33,171 nucleotides of DNA from assembly GCA_029260035.1 (NCBI GenBank), contig JAJDEA010000222.1, positions 79,249-112,419 on the forward strand, in the 5' to 3' direction. Made by a program: the position numbers and the translations under genes. The notes under the pieces are model-generated. The model did not search any database and had not been told where the DNA came from. It saw nothing but the letters and a program-made list of their open reading frames with translations. The stretch is from Phycisphaerae bacterium (GTDB lineage: Bacteria; Planctomycetota; Phycisphaerae; UBA1845). Of the stretch, positions 1 through 9,226 are shown piece by piece. How positions within the stretch are numbered: position 1 is the stretch's first letter; each line of letters opens with the position of its first letter.

Positions 1-1233
1 GGTGATGGATCGGAGATCGTCGCCCTTCTCGGAAACGGAATAAAGCTCGACGGGGGATCGCAAGTGATGACGACCGAATACGATACGATCGCCAGCCGAA
101 CTCGGTGACGTCATACCTCCGTCACGAACAAGCGTAGCAATCTTCCCTTCTGCTGTGTCGATCGCAAAAAGAGAACGCTGGCCCAGGTTGGATGCGGTTG
201 CGTAAATAGTCTGACTATCACCCGACCAGGAAAAAGACCCCGGAGATCGGTCCCATTCTGCTGTCAGCACGCGCCGTTTGCCGGTCGGCCAATCCTGCAG
301 GACAATTCGATTACGATCCGATTCGTACCCCGGAATCTGCATCGCGAGATAAGCAAGCGTTCTGCCATCAGGAGAAAACACCGGGCTTCCGTCCCACGCT
401 TCATTTTCCGAAGTCAGACATCGAGGTTTCGCTGACCCATCAATCGGAACCTGGTAAAGATCGAAATCCGTAGACCATGCTTCCGCCCGTCCAACGTCTC
501 GTGCAGTAAATACCAGCGATCGACCGTCCGGGGCAAACGTAGCATCTTCCGGGCCGCCGAAGGGCTTGGTCGGACAATCCGCGTCCATGCCATTCATCAC
601 ATCGATCGGCCTGCCCTGCCCGCTGGTTGGCAACACGAAAAGATGCGACCTTCTTCCATCCTTCCAAGTATCCCAATGTCGGATAAACAACTTGTCGTAC
701 AGTAGGCCGCTGGCGGGATCGTTTTCGATTGCGTCCAGACGCTCGACTGTTTCACTTACGTCGCTTCCCGGAAACACCTCCATCGCAATCGCAAAATGGG
801 CCCCCGTTGGTGAGAGGAGAAATGTGCTGACATCCAAAGGCTGATCCGTGACCTGTTCCGCCTCGCCCCCATCAATGGCGATGCGCCAGACCTGCGAAGA
901 ATCCGAACGCGAGGAAAGAAACCAGACCCATTTCCCATCGTGCGACCAACGCGGAGATGAATCGTTCGCTGAATGCGAGGTTAAGCGCCGCAGGCCGGCA
1001 CCATCAGCGCCGACAAGCCAAAGATCGCTTCTGCCCTTATTCGCTTCGACGTCCGTCGTTCGAAGCGTGAATGCAATCAGCTTGCCGTTGGGCGAGACTT
1101 GCGGATCGCCAATTCGTTCCATGGCGAGCATGTCGTGTACCGAAAACGGGTGAGTGCCGTCTGCTCGACTTGAGGCGCTCAAACCGGACAACAACAAGAG
1201 GCAGATTGTTATGACAATAATTCGCAGTTTCAT
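1..1233 (-). CDS. S9-family (prolyl oligopeptidase-like) peptidase, N-terminal part; runs off the left edge
   Basis: Reading the minus strand from ATG at 1233 gives 411 codons with no stop before base 1, so the C-terminal part lies outside the window. AAGGAG sits about nine bases before the ATG. Residues 1-24 form a secretion signal (KLRIIVITICLLLLSGLSAS). The rest is a beta-propeller with repeated PD40/TolB-like blades, for example PRWSHDGKWVWFLSSR near 94-109 and a later SPDGRTLAYLA. Such a propeller, starting with the 'HPFSVHDMLAMERIGDPQVSPNGKLIAF' type of opening, is usual in secreted S9 acylaminoacyl/dipeptidyl peptidases, whose Ser-Asp-His alpha/beta-hydrolase domain would be in the missing part. 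A TolB-like propeller protein without peptidase domain is the alternative. The catalytic residues cannot be seen here. Confidence 0.8.
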   Translation of the reverse strand, partial: MKLRIIVITICLLLLSGLSASSRADGTHPFSVHDMLAMERIGDPQVSPNGKLIAFTLRTTDVEANKGRSDLWLVGADGAGLRRLTSHSANDSSPRWSHDGKWVWFLSSRSDSSQVWRIAIDGGEAEQVTDQPLDVSTFLLSPTGAHFAIAMEVFPGSDVSETVERLDAIENDPASGLLYDKLFIRHWDTWKDGRRSHLFVLPTSGQGRPIDVMNGMDADCPTKPFGGPEDATFAPDGRSLVFTARDVGRAEAWSTDFDLYQVPIDGSAKPRCLTSENEAWDGSPVFSPDGRTLAYLAMQIPGYESDRNRIVLQDWPTGKRRVLTAEWDRSPGSFSWSGDSQTIYATASNLGQRSLFAIDTAEGKIATLVRDGGMTSPSSAGDRIVFGRHHLRSPVELYSVSEKGDDLRSIT

Positions 1234-1418
1234 TCCGACTGATCTCCTTGGCATTATATCAATTATTGGCGTTCGCCCTGCCCCGGCAATGCAAAGTCGT
1301 TAAGCCCGTTGCAGGACGGCAACAGCGTAACAGGCATGCGCATGATTGAAAAGCAAAGCCATCTGCTATGCGACAACAGTCGACAAGTCATCCTGCATGC
1401 CCGCATTTAATCGGATGG

Positions 1419-2348
1419 CTAAGCCACTTTTCGAGCATGCACTGCCGAATCAATGGAATATACCGCAAGTGCTGTCCAAATACCGGCAAAGCTAATCATA
1501 TGGACCGACAAAAACTCTTCGCCGAAAACGAGGACCGCCAACATGAACTGCAGACTCGGGGCGATGTACTGCAGAAAACCAAGTGTCGCAAGCCGAAGCC
1601 TTTTGGCTGCGTTGATGAACCACATAAGCGGCACAGCGGTCACGACTCCTGCAAGCGAAAGCAGGACATCTGTAGTGCGGGACTGCATTCCAAAAACAAG
1701 TCGATCGGTTGAAAATGCGTATACCAAATAGGCGATTGCAAACGGCAGTAGAAAAGTCGTTTCCACGGTAAGCCCAACGATCGAATCGACGCGGACGATC
1801 TTCCGAAGCAGGCCATAAAAGCCGAAACTGAATGCAAGAATCAGTGCAAGTCCTGGCAGCTCGCCAAGTCCGAACGTCAGGTATCCGACGCTACACGCGG
1901 CTATTCCAACGCTTATGATTTGCCATCGGCGCAGTCTTTCGCCGAGAAACAAAAACCCCAAAACAACATTCACAAGCGGATTGATAAAATATCCCAAGCT
2001 CGCCTGGAGCAATTGGTTTTCGACGATGGACCAGATGAAAGTGAGCCAATTGCACGCAATCAGCAAGGTCGTTCCAATCAATGTAATCACCGTTATCCGG
2101 TGTCGAAGTGCAGAGATCGCGACACCCCAGCGACCGTATAAGCGCAAAAGGAGGGCAAGAAGAATGACAGCGCCAACGACGCGAAGGGCAAGCACCTCCA
2201 ACGGCGGAACATGAGCGATGGCCTTGAAATAGAATGCAACAAACCCCCACCAGAGGTAACAAGCCAGGCCATACGCCACGCCTGCGGCTGATTCTCTGCG
2301 GCGAGTTGTTATTTCTGAGTTGTCGAAAGTAGGCGTCTCATTGGCCAT
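1419..2348 (-). CDS. rarD: RarD-type EamA/DMT-superfamily permease
   Basis: This is a 309-residue integral membrane protein. About ten hydrophobic helices are arranged as two EamA halves. The segment GLACYLWWGFVAFYFKAIAH followed by VPPLEVLALRVVGAV matches the RarD (chloramphenicol-sensitivity protein) opening, and the family length is about 300. The ORF is open further upstream to 2429, but that would overlap the dinB-like gene by 68 bases. The ATG at 2348 begins MANETPTFDN and leaves a 13-base gap. The transported substrate of RarD proteins is not settled, so no substrate is proposed. It probably shares a transcript with the dinB-like gene just upstream. Confidence 0.85.
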   Translation of the reverse strand: MANETPTFDNSEITTRRRESAAGVAYGLACYLWWGFVAFYFKAIAHVPPLEVLALRVVGAVILLALLLRLYGRWGVAISALRHRITVITLIGTTLLIACNWLTFIWSIVENQLLQASLGYFINPLVNVVLGFLFLGERLRRWQIISVGIAACSVGYLTFGLGELPGLALILAFSFGFYGLLRKIVRVDSIVGLTVETTFLLPFAIAYLVYAFSTDRLVFGMQSRTTDVLLSLAGVVTAVPLMWFINAAKRLRLATLGFLQYIAPSLQFMLAVLVFGEEFLSVHMISFAGIWTALAVYSIDSAVHARKVA

Positions 2349-2361
2349 TTTGTGCCAGGGA

Positions 2362-2901
2362 TTACTTCTTTTCAGTCGCTGAAATATACCGACGCATTTG
2401 ATCGATGTGGGTAAGATCGTGGCCAGCATACATGGACAGGGTTGTTCTCAATGATTCGGCGCCTCGCTGTTCGTGCATGCCGGGGCGGTCAAGCTGTTCA
2501 GCGCTCATTCGCTTCCAGAGATCGAGGTTCACATTTCGGAGATTGCGAAAAGCGTCGAGCAAAGCTTGGGGTTCCTGGTTGTTATGGTCCTGCCCCGATA
2601 CCCAAAGGTCCTGGTCCATGCCATGGATCACCGGCTTGTCTTCGCAAAGGACCAGCCGAATTCGAAAGCCAATAACCCATTCCGCATCGAGCAAATGGCC
2701 AATGATCTCGTTGGGCGTCCATTTACCTTCGTCAGGTTTGGCACGCAGTTGCTCAATGCTGTGCTGGTTAATGATCTCCTGAACGACGTCCGCAGTCGAA
2801 GTCATGATTTCGATTGGGTCGCGTCCGTTCAATAAGCCGTTCAGCTTTGCCCGGTATCCTTCGGGATTCGTGATCCAATCACCTGTTTTTGCTTGGGTCA
2901 T
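2362..2901 (-). CDS. DinB-like (DinB_2/YfiT-type) putative metal-binding protein
   Basis: This 179-residue cytosolic protein has the DinB four-helix layout. An N-terminal helix is followed by GKWTPNEIIGHLLDAEW, with a His near the end of helix 2, and the C-terminal helix carries YAGHDLTHIDQMRRY. His in the first motif and the HxxxH pair of the second are the usual three metal ligands, and all three are present. Family members include bacillithiol and mycothiol S-transferases, but the substrate here cannot be inferred. ATG 2901 (MTQAKTG) was preferred to the in-frame GTG at 2916, because GGAGAG lies about nine bases upstream of the ATG. It ends 13 bases before the permease gene, suggesting co-transcription. 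Confidence 0.8.
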   Translation of the reverse strand: MTQAKTGDWITNPEGYRAKLNGLLNGRDPIEIMTSTADVVQEIINQHSIEQLRAKPDEGKWTPNEIIGHLLDAEWVIGFRIRLVLCEDKPVIHGMDQDLWVSGQDHNNQEPQALLDAFRNLRNVNLDLWKRMSAEQLDRPGMHEQRGAESLRTTLSMYAGHDLTHIDQMRRYISATEKK

Positions 2902-2996
2902 TTTCTTTCTCTCCACTCATTGACCAGGACATAATCTACGCAAGATTCTCGCGTATACTGCTCATCACAAGAACAGTACTTGCAGCCACCTATCAA

Positions 2997-3707
2997 CTAT
3001 TTTTCAGACAGGATATAGCTCAAAGCCTTGCGTAGTTCAGCCGTCTTGTCCTTTGGAAAACTATGCCCCACGCCTTCATAGATGTTGAGCTTGAACGGGA
3101 TTTTCGCAGCCTCGTAGTCTTTCGCTGCCTTCTTGATGCTCGGGGCAACACGGTCTTCTTTCCCAACCATAAAGAAAACGCGAGGCGGTTTGGAGTCCGT
3201 CGATGGTGTCGCCAATTTGGCATCGTACTTAGCTGCAACCGGAACAAGGCCTCGGAATCGCTCAGGGTGTTTCATCCCAATGTTGAGCGTCATGTAGCCG
3301 CCTTGCGAGAACCCCGTCAAGATGATGCGCTTCTCGTCGATTTTGAACTTATCCATTGCAAGCTTGATAACATTTGAAACGATTCGATCTACTTCATCCA
3401 CATCTCGCCCCCACTCAAATCCCGCGTCTTTGACGGCATGCGGCCCTGTTGGTGCAATGATCACAGCCCCTACTTCCGCTGCTGCCTCTCGCCATACAGT
3501 GCTGATGCCCGTTCCTCGTCCGCCATATCCATGAAGCACGACAATCAGCGGTGCGGGTTTCGACTTGTCTAAATTGGAAGGGGCAATGATGACCGGCCTG
3601 CGCGCGTCAACCTGCTCTGGTGATTGGGCAGTTGCGTCTGGTACGACATTAAAGAACAGGACAATCGCTACGAAGGTTCTAAATGCAGGTTTGCTTATAA
3701 CGGCCAT
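2997..3707 (-). CDS. secreted alpha/beta-hydrolase, PHB-depolymerase/phospholipase-carboxylesterase type
   Basis: This 236-residue exported esterase has a signal peptide at residues 1-28 (KPAFRTFVAIVLFFNVVPDATAQS). VVLHGYGG (57-63) provides the oxyanion region, GFSQGG (132-137) the nucleophile Ser134, GKEDRVAP (182-189) Asp185, and GVGHSFP His215. These form a complete catalytic triad in the LpqC/esterase-D-like arrangement. The likely reaction is hydrolysis of an ester outside the cytoplasm; the substrate is unknown. The frame stays open for 72 codons upstream to 3923, but ATG 3707 has GAGGAG eight to nine bases before it and begins the signal peptide. No operon partner is evident: the next upstream gene, ftsH, ends 377 bases away. 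Confidence 0.85.
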   Translation of the reverse strand: MAVISKPAFRTFVAIVLFFNVVPDATAQSPEQVDARRPVIIAPSNLDKSKPAPLIVVLHGYGGRGTGISTVWREAAAEVGAVIIAPTGPHAVKDAGFEWGRDVDEVDRIVSNVIKLAMDKFKIDEKRIILTGFSQGGYMTLNIGMKHPERFRGLVPVAAKYDAKLATPSTDSKPPRVFFMVGKEDRVAPSIKKAAKDYEAAKIPFKLNIYEGVGHSFPKDKTAELRKALSYILSEK

Positions 3708-4084
3708 GCTTCTATCTCCTCTTTCGGGTGTGTAGCGGGCGAATAAGTCAAGCACGCCCCTGATAGACTCAAGGTTTTCGAGTATGACGACGCATACTAT
3801 CTGACCGACGCCCCAAAGGCCAATTTGCAACAAAAATAGGCGCGGAATGGAGGTTTTCGCGAGCGCAATGACTTGATCTCTACGACGGAATGATCCAAGC
3901 GTCGTCGCGATTTGCGCAGGCATTTCCTTCGCTGACCGACCGGACTCTTAAGGGTTTGCATTGCCTCGTATTAGTACTTCAGTCGCGCATTCCAAGGAGT
4001 TTTTGCTTGTGGATCGAATTCGGCGATTCCACCGCTCTGCTGGCGCCGCTCTTGGAATTGTACTGACGATGCGCGACTGTACTT
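3708..4084. other. intergenic region between esterase and ftsH
   Basis: These 377 bases hold no convincing gene. The open frame that continues upstream of the esterase start is present, but it lacks a ribosome-binding site and would bury the signal peptide. Weak promoter-like hexamers exist on the minus strand around 3760-3810 but none stands out. No strong hairpin with a T-run is visible after ftsH. Confidence 0.5.
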
Positions 4085-6118
4085 CTACCCGGGTTGCGGC
4101 AGTGTACCATCGTTGATGTCGGGCTTGGCATCGAAGTCAGATGATGGCTTCTTGGAAGCGCTGGCATCGCCACCCGATTGGGCTTCAGCGCTATCCAGCA
4201 AATCGGAAACCGAGGTTCGTTCGAGCGATTCACCGCGAATGATCGCGTTCACTTCGTCGCCCATGAGCGTCTCGTACTGCAAGAGTGCCTTTGCAATGGC
4301 CTCTACTTTTTCTCGATTATCGGTCACGATATTCAGCGCTTGGTCATACGCCCGATCGAGTATACGCTTGACTTCGACATCGATAATTTCGGCGGTCTTA
4401 TCAGAATATTCGCGACCGCCTGGCATACCCCACATGCCGTCCTGGCTTTCGCCTTCGCCGTAATAGACAAAGCCTACATCCTCCCCCATACCCCAATCGC
4501 GAACCATCCGGCGGGCAATATCCGTCGCCTGCTTGATATCCATCGCCGCACCGCTACTGATTTCATCAAAAAAGACCTGCTCTGCGATCCGTCCGCCAAA
4601 CATGACTCGCATTTGCGCGAGAAGATAAGACTGCGTATAAACCATTCGATCGCGTTCCGGCAGGGAGAACGTTGCTCCGCCTGCAGGACCTCGAGGGATA
4701 ATGCTCACCTTGTGAAGTGGATCCGCGTCTTGTTCCAACGCCTGGAGAATCGCATGACCGGCTTCATGATAAGCGGTCACGTTTCGATCTCGTTCGTCGA
4801 CAGCAGCACTTTTCTTGGCACGACCCCACCGCACCTTGTCTCGTGCCTCTTCGAGGTCATCCTGTTCGACGTAATCCTTCCCGTGCATCGTCGCGACAAG
4901 CGCAGCTTCATTTACAAGCGCGGCGAGTTCTGCACCGCTAAACATGGGCGTACCCCGCGCAACGCGCTTCACATCAACTGTTGGCCCAAGTTTGATTTTT
5001 CGCATATGGACTTTGAGGATTTCATATCGACCCTGCAAGTCCGGCAACGAGACAAATACTTGTCGATCGAATCGGCCCGGCCTAATAAGTGCCGGATCGA
5101 GAACGTCAGAACGGTTTGTGGCTGCGATCACAATAACCTGTGAAGTCGTATCGAAGCCATCCATCTCGACGAGGATTGCATTGAGCGTCTGCTCACGCTC
5201 ATCATGCCCGCCCCCGCCAAAGCTCGCACCGCGCCGACGACCCACCGCGTCAATCTCATCGAGAAAAATGATGCACGGGGAATTTTCCTTGGCTTGCTTG
5301 AACAGGTCGCGGACACGCGAAGCACCTACGCCAACAAACATCTCCACAAAGTCAGACCCGCTGATGGAAAAGAAAGGAACATCTGCTTCGCCGGCAATCG
5401 CCTTGGCGAGCAGCGTCTTACCGCAACCGGGCACGCCGACCAAAAGAACGCCTCGGGGTATTCGTCCACCCAATCGCTGGAACTTCTTTGGCGCCTTGAG
5501 AAACTCAATAATCTCCTGAACTTCTTCTTTGGCTTCTTCAATTCCAGCGACATCAGAAAATGAAACGCCCGTGTGCTCTTTTGGTGTCACACGGTGCTTT
5601 GATCGACCGAAGTTTCCGAGCATCCCCGCGCCACCGCCACCACTGCGAATTTGACGGAATATGAAAAACCAAATGAATGCAAAGATCAGAATCCAAGGCA
5701 ACATGCTCACCAGGATCAATACGAATTGACTCGGCTTTTCCGACCTAATCTCCGCACCGGAGTCCTTCAGCAAGCCGCGAATGAATTCGCTATCAATCGC
5801 TCCGCTGGGATACGTCACAACAAACCGAACCGACTCGTCAGGCCCCATCCCTTCGGTGCGAACAAGCTCTCCCTCAACCATGCCGTCATCTTTAATCGTT
5901 ACGGTCTTGATTTGCTTGTTCTGGATTCGCGCATGAAATTCCGAAATCGTAAGCGTTTGAGCTTGATCGAGATTGCTCTGCAATAGGCCCACCAGGACCA
6001 TCGCAAGCCCAAAGAGCACCAGCCAACTCACCAGATTTCGCGAGGGGCGTGGACTGGGGACCGTTGGTTTTTTGGAATCGTTGTTTTCCGGGTTTTTGGA
6101 GCTATCGCCTTCTGCCAT
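4085..6118 (-). CDS. ftsH: ATP-dependent zinc metalloprotease FtsH
   Basis: This is a full-length 677-residue FtsH, the membrane AAA+ protease that degrades damaged membrane proteins and, in Gram-negatives, sets LPS levels through regulated proteolysis. Transmembrane helices lie near 30-47 and 132-154, with the small periplasmic domain between them. The AAA domain has Walker A GVPGCGKT (228-235), Walker B IIFLDEID (283-290) and the second region of homology ending IRPGRFDR. The peptidase motif HEAGH is at 451-455. The P-loop has Cys where most FtsH proteins have Thr (GPPGTGKT); Lys234 and Thr235 are intact, so activity is expected. AGGA lies eight bases before the ATG. It follows the lptE-like gene by 78 bases and is probably the last gene of that operon. 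Confidence 0.97.
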   Translation of the reverse strand: MAEGDSSKNPENNDSKKPTVPSPRPSRNLVSWLVLFGLAMVLVGLLQSNLDQAQTLTISEFHARIQNKQIKTVTIKDDGMVEGELVRTEGMGPDESVRFVVTYPSGAIDSEFIRGLLKDSGAEIRSEKPSQFVLILVSMLPWILIFAFIWFFIFRQIRSGGGGAGMLGNFGRSKHRVTPKEHTGVSFSDVAGIEEAKEEVQEIIEFLKAPKKFQRLGGRIPRGVLLVGVPGCGKTLLAKAIAGEADVPFFSISGSDFVEMFVGVGASRVRDLFKQAKENSPCIIFLDEIDAVGRRRGASFGGGGHDEREQTLNAILVEMDGFDTTSQVIVIAATNRSDVLDPALIRPGRFDRQVFVSLPDLQGRYEILKVHMRKIKLGPTVDVKRVARGTPMFSGAELAALVNEAALVATMHGKDYVEQDDLEEARDKVRWGRAKKSAAVDERDRNVTAYHEAGHAILQALEQDADPLHKVSIIPRGPAGGATFSLPERDRMVYTQSYLLAQMRVMFGGRIAEQVFFDEISSGAAMDIKQATDIARRMVRDWGMGEDVGFVYYGEGESQDGMWGMPGGREYSDKTAEIIDVEVKRILDRAYDQALNIVTDNREKVEAIAKALLQYETLMGDEVNAIIRGESLERTSVSDLLDSAEAQSGGDASASKKPSSDFDAKPDINDGTLPQPG

Positions 6119-6196
6119 CGTGTATTCCTGGTGAAACGTTAGGGAGCTTTATTCCATCGACCTGTCCCTGGTTTGGCCCTTAAGATGATAGCCTCA

Positions 6197-6727
6197 CTAC
6201 CAATTAGATTCCATGGACTCGACGATCTGTTCCGCCATACCGTCCAGCCCGCGAACCATTCCCATCGTAAACGACTCGCCCACAGGCGGGATGTAGCTCG
6301 TTTGGAAGGTAAAACGAGGCCTTTCGACCAAAATCTCGCCGGTTCGCATATCCTGGAGCCGGAACTTGACTGTTATCGTCGAACCGATCTCCCGAGGCAA
6401 ATCTCGATCAAAATCGTCGCCAAAGGTTCGGTTTTGGACGCTCAGGACCTCACCAGTCAGTACCGCGTCTGCCGTCGCCTTATGCGCGATGCGGTAAGGC
6501 GTGTCCAATTCAATCCGCTTAACAATCGCTTCGGTAAGTCTGAATTCCAACTCGCGTCGAAACTCCTTCGAATGGAACATATCTACATGGATTGTCTGGA
6601 TATCGGTCGAAAACGGCCTGCTGGTCGAATAGCTGCATCCGATAAGCTGGCTCATCGACGCCACACCTGCCAATGCGATCATCTGCAAAACAGCACCGGC
6701 TATTGTCCGGCCTCGTCGTCTTTTCAT
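6197..6727 (-). CDS. lptE: LptE-like outer-membrane LPS-assembly lipoprotein
   Basis: From ATG 6727 this is a 176-residue lipoprotein. A basic start (MKRRRGR), a hydrophobic stretch and a lipobox ending LIGC put the acylated Cys at about residue 31. The mature part has the LptE-family pattern: a Tyr-Ser start, TIHVDMF, EFRRELEFRLTEAIVKRI, TPYR, ADAVLTGEVLSV and DMRTGEILVERPRF. LptE plugs the LptD barrel that inserts LPS in the outer membrane. In-frame upstream starts exist (ATG 6817 would overlap the upstream stop by eight bases), but they would push the signal sequence inside the protein. It lies between a BamD-like gene and ftsH, which fits an envelope-assembly operon. The lpxA gene elsewhere in the window supports an LPS-making cell. 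Confidence 0.75.
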   Translation of the reverse strand: MKRRRGRTIAGAVLQMIALAGVASMSQLIGCSYSTSRPFSTDIQTIHVDMFHSKEFRRELEFRLTEAIVKRIELDTPYRIAHKATADAVLTGEVLSVQNRTFGDDFDRDLPREIGSTITVKFRLQDMRTGEILVERPRFTFQTSYIPPVGESFTMGMVRGLDGMAEQIVESMESNW

Positions 6728-6809
6728 TCCAAATGCCCCTTGGCACACAATGATTCGATTCGCATGTTTCTGGTTCATCTTGACCATTCCCAGCTGACTC
6801 GACCGTGGT

Positions 6810-7817
6810 TCAGCCATTATCCGTACCAACACCCAAGACCGCCATACGCTGCTTCGCTTTCACGGCGGCGAGCGAATCGGGCCATTGGCTGACGATGGAT
6901 CGGTAGTAATACATAGCGGAGCCTAAGTGATCGGTGCGCTCATAGTACGCGCCGATCGAAAACTCCTTTTCCGCCCTGCTCTCGACAATGGCAGCTAAGA
7001 CGGAATCGACATCCTCTTTCGGCTGATTGGCCCACGCGCCGTATCGAGCCTGGTAATCTCGAAACCGCTCCTCCGCTTCGACCAGCGCGGCATCGTCAAA
7101 ATCAATCCCACGAAAACTCGCCAGCGCGGCATCCGAAGAACGCCGCATCGAAAACCTATGATAGCGACTTTGCGGATAATCACGAAGAAGACGCGAATAC
7201 TCCAACTCCGCAAGTGAGTAATCGCCTTGACGAAATAAGTGGTCCGCCTTGGTCTTGATCGCAAGTTCGGCAAAGCTCGTATCAGGATAATTGACAGATA
7301 TATCATCAAGGATATCAATAGCAAGATCCTCCGTCGACAACAGACGCATGCCAAGGAAGGGTCGTTTGACCCCGGAAAGAAACGCCTCGGCTATGACAAA
7401 CTCAAGCCGAATCGCTTCCGACGCGTGAGCCATTCCTCCGTACCGATTCAGAAAATCCTTCAGCAGGAGATGGGCCTTATAAAATTTTCTTTGGCCAATG
7501 AGTGCTTCGGCCTTGGCAGTTACCACTTGTGGAGTCAAGTCATGCCGCTCGCCGTGATGCTTCGAGAATTTTTTAGTGCTCGTCAGAGCTTTCCGAAATC
7601 GCCCTTCCGTCAAGTGCTTCCGAATGGCAAGCAAATCACCTTCCGGAGTCCCCGGCACGGGAGGCGGGGTCTCCAACCATTCCTTCTGATTCGGATCGTA
7701 AATCAGCGTCCGCGCACGCGGGGTGCCTGCAAACGCAACAGGAATCCCCATCAATAGAACAAGAGCCGGCAACAGACTGCTGGTCTTTAACTTCGCCCGA
7801 TTCGCCTGAGTTGTCAC
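6810..7817 (-). CDS. BamD-like TPR outer-membrane assembly protein
   Basis: This is a 335-residue exported helical-repeat protein. The start is GTG at 7817, with GGGAG about nine bases upstream; an ATG eight bases further up hits a stop immediately. Residues 1-30 form a type I signal peptide (SSLLPALVLLMGIPVAFAG), with no lipobox Cys, unlike E. coli BamD. TPR-like pairs follow, such as GDYSLAELEYSRLLRDYPQSRYH and DHLGSAMYYYRSIVSQWPDS, the second being typical of the YfiO/BamD end. The product probably scaffolds outer-membrane protein insertion. The stop TGA is followed by the lptE-like gene, and then ftsH. A generic TPR cell-division coordinator (CpoB-like) is the alternative. Confidence 0.7.
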   Translation of the reverse strand: MTTQANRAKLKTSSLLPALVLLMGIPVAFAGTPRARTLIYDPNQKEWLETPPPVPGTPEGDLLAIRKHLTEGRFRKALTSTKKFSKHHGERHDLTPQVVTAKAEALIGQRKFYKAHLLLKDFLNRYGGMAHASEAIRLEFVIAEAFLSGVKRPFLGMRLLSTEDLAIDILDDISVNYPDTSFAELAIKTKADHLFRQGDYSLAELEYSRLLRDYPQSRYHRFSMRRSSDAALASFRGIDFDDAALVEAEERFRDYQARYGAWANQPKEDVDSVLAAIVESRAEKEFSIGAYYERTDHLGSAMYYYRSIVSQWPDSLAAVKAKQRMAVLGVGTDNG

Positions 7818-8228
7818 GCTAACATTCTCCCAACGAAAAATAACTCATACAACCAAAATGGGGTTTCCGACCTGCTTCCCCAAGGCGATCACATTGTATC
7901 CGCCGAGAAGTGATCTACGCAACGGACGCGCATTGACGCCGTTTGAAGGCTAAATGACCTTCATATCACAACCACACTGCAAGGCCTGCGATGACGGGAC
8001 GCGATTCTCCCCCAGCAAACATGGCAACCTTCAGGCGATTGGCGATTACTTCGCCCCCCTTGCCGAACTCCACAACCATGCAACAATGCTCCAGGCATGG
8101 GCGACCTGACTCCGAAGATGTCTCGCGGCAAACGGGTCAACATTCCTAGCGTTTTGTGAGTCACGTTGCCGTTGCGCCATCATTTTGACGCGCGTAGTTC
8201 AAGAACTCAAGACGGAGCACTGCTTCAA
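7818..8228. other. intergenic region between the divergent bamD-like and dehydrogenase genes
   Basis: This 410-base region lies between divergently transcribed genes. Apart from the candidate minus-strand promoter at 7893-7922, nothing convincing is seen. A 67-codon minus frame at 7961-8164 starts at a GTG, has no ribosome-binding site and resembles no known protein. Confidence 0.5.
7893..7922 (-). promoter_or_regulatory. candidate sigma70-like promoter for the bamD-like/lptE/ftsH operon
   Basis: On the minus strand TTGCGT (7922-7917) and TACAAT (7898-7893) are separated by 18 bases. The -10 matches the consensus at five of six positions and the -35 at three. It lies 76 bases upstream of the GTG start at 7817. 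It was found by eye and is not verified. Confidence 0.35.
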
Positions 8229-9182
8229 ATGAGAGCCGTCGTATTCAATCGCGAACTATCCTATCAGCCCAACTATCCAGCCCCCAACCCAGCGGAAGGT
8301 GAGTGCCTGGTCCAGGTGCGACTTGCCGGAATATGCGCGACCGACCTCCATCTGACGCGGGGCTATATGGATTTCTCCGGCGTATTGGGGCACGAGATGG
8401 TTGGCACAGTGTTGGAAGGGCCGACAGATTGGACCGGTAAGCGAGTCGTATGCGAAATCAACCACGTCTGCGGTCAATGCAAGCTTTGCCAATCCGGGCT
8501 TTCCAATCACTGCAAGAACCGCACGGTTATGGGCATTGCAGGCCGAGACGGCTGCTTCGCCGACTTGGTTACCGTCAATCAGAAAAACCTGCACCTTGTC
8601 CCGGATTCCGTTTCAGACGAAGAAGCCGTTTTCGTTGAGCCTCTCGCCGCCGCCTATCAGGTTCTCGCTCAATCATTCATTGACTCAAGAACATCCGTTA
8701 GCGTCGTCGGGGCGGGAAGACTCGGGTTGCTCGTTGCGCAAGTGCTTGCCACGAAAGGCTGCAACCTAACCGTCGTTGGAAGAAACCCGAACAAGCTCTT
8801 GCTTTGCGAAAAGAAGGGCGTGCAAGCGATTCATGTGGACGAGCTTGTCGCCCGGCAAGACCGAGATGTTGTCGTCGAATGTTCCGGCTCGCCTGCGGGC
8901 ATGAAGGTGGCGATGGAATTGGTTCGCCCTCGTGGCACAATCATTCTAAAGAGTACATGTGCCGACAATGAGGCACTCGACCTTGCTCCAATCGTTGTCA
9001 ATGAAATCAGCGTCGTTGGAAGTCGTTGCGGGCCCTTCGGCGAAGCCCTCAACGCCCTCGCGCGCGAAGCCATTGAAGTGCGATCAATGATCTCGAAGAC
9101 CTTTCCGATCGAAGACGCAATCAAGGCATTCGATGCCGCCGCCGACCCACGCAACATCAAGACGCTCTTGAGCATGGGTTAG
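8229..9182 (+). CDS. zinc-dependent medium-chain alcohol/polyol dehydrogenase
   Basis: This 317-residue MDR-family NAD(P)-dependent dehydrogenase has GICATD with catalytic-zinc Cys36, GHE with His55, and the structural-zinc cysteines at 81, 84, 87 and 95 (CGQCKLC...C). The Rossmann loop is VVGAGRLG (159-166). The overall pattern is that of sorbitol/threonine dehydrogenase-like oxidoreductases, which oxidise a secondary alcohol of a small polyol or amino acid. Which substrate is used cannot be told. ATG 8229 (MRAVVFN) is the standard MDR opening; the frame is open to a TTG at 8166 that would add an atypical tail. It appears to be a single-gene unit and converges on the small lipoprotein gene at 9227. 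Confidence 0.85.
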   Translation: MRAVVFNRELSYQPNYPAPNPAEGECLVQVRLAGICATDLHLTRGYMDFSGVLGHEMVGTVLEGPTDWTGKRVVCEINHVCGQCKLCQSGLSNHCKNRTVMGIAGRDGCFADLVTVNQKNLHLVPDSVSDEEAVFVEPLAAAYQVLAQSFIDSRTSVSVVGAGRLGLLVAQVLATKGCNLTVVGRNPNKLLLCEKKGVQAIHVDELVARQDRDVVVECSGSPAGMKVAMELVRPRGTIILKSTCADNEALDLAPIVVNEISVVGSRCGPFGEALNALAREAIEVRSMISKTFPIEDAIKAFDAAADPRNIKTLLSMG

Positions 9183-9226
9183 TTGGCACCGCAACCGCGC
9201 GACCAACTACAACAATTGAGCCAGTC

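Noticed and set aside
1358..1419. GCCATC...GATGGC inverted repeat after the RarD gene, T-rich on the minus-strand exit
   Set aside because: The stem is only six bases and the loop is about 50; too weak to call a terminator.
4178..5143. 321-codon plus-strand frame antisense to ftsH
   Set aside because: It lies wholly within the clearly conserved ftsH gene; the long frame follows from that gene's codon use.
6173..6892. 239-codon plus-strand frame antisense to the lptE-like gene
   Set aside because: It overlaps a gene with a clear lipobox and LptE pattern, and its own translation is not protein-like.
7961..8164. 67-codon minus frame in the bamD-dehydrogenase gap
   Set aside because: It has a GTG start, no ribosome-binding site and no recognisable features.
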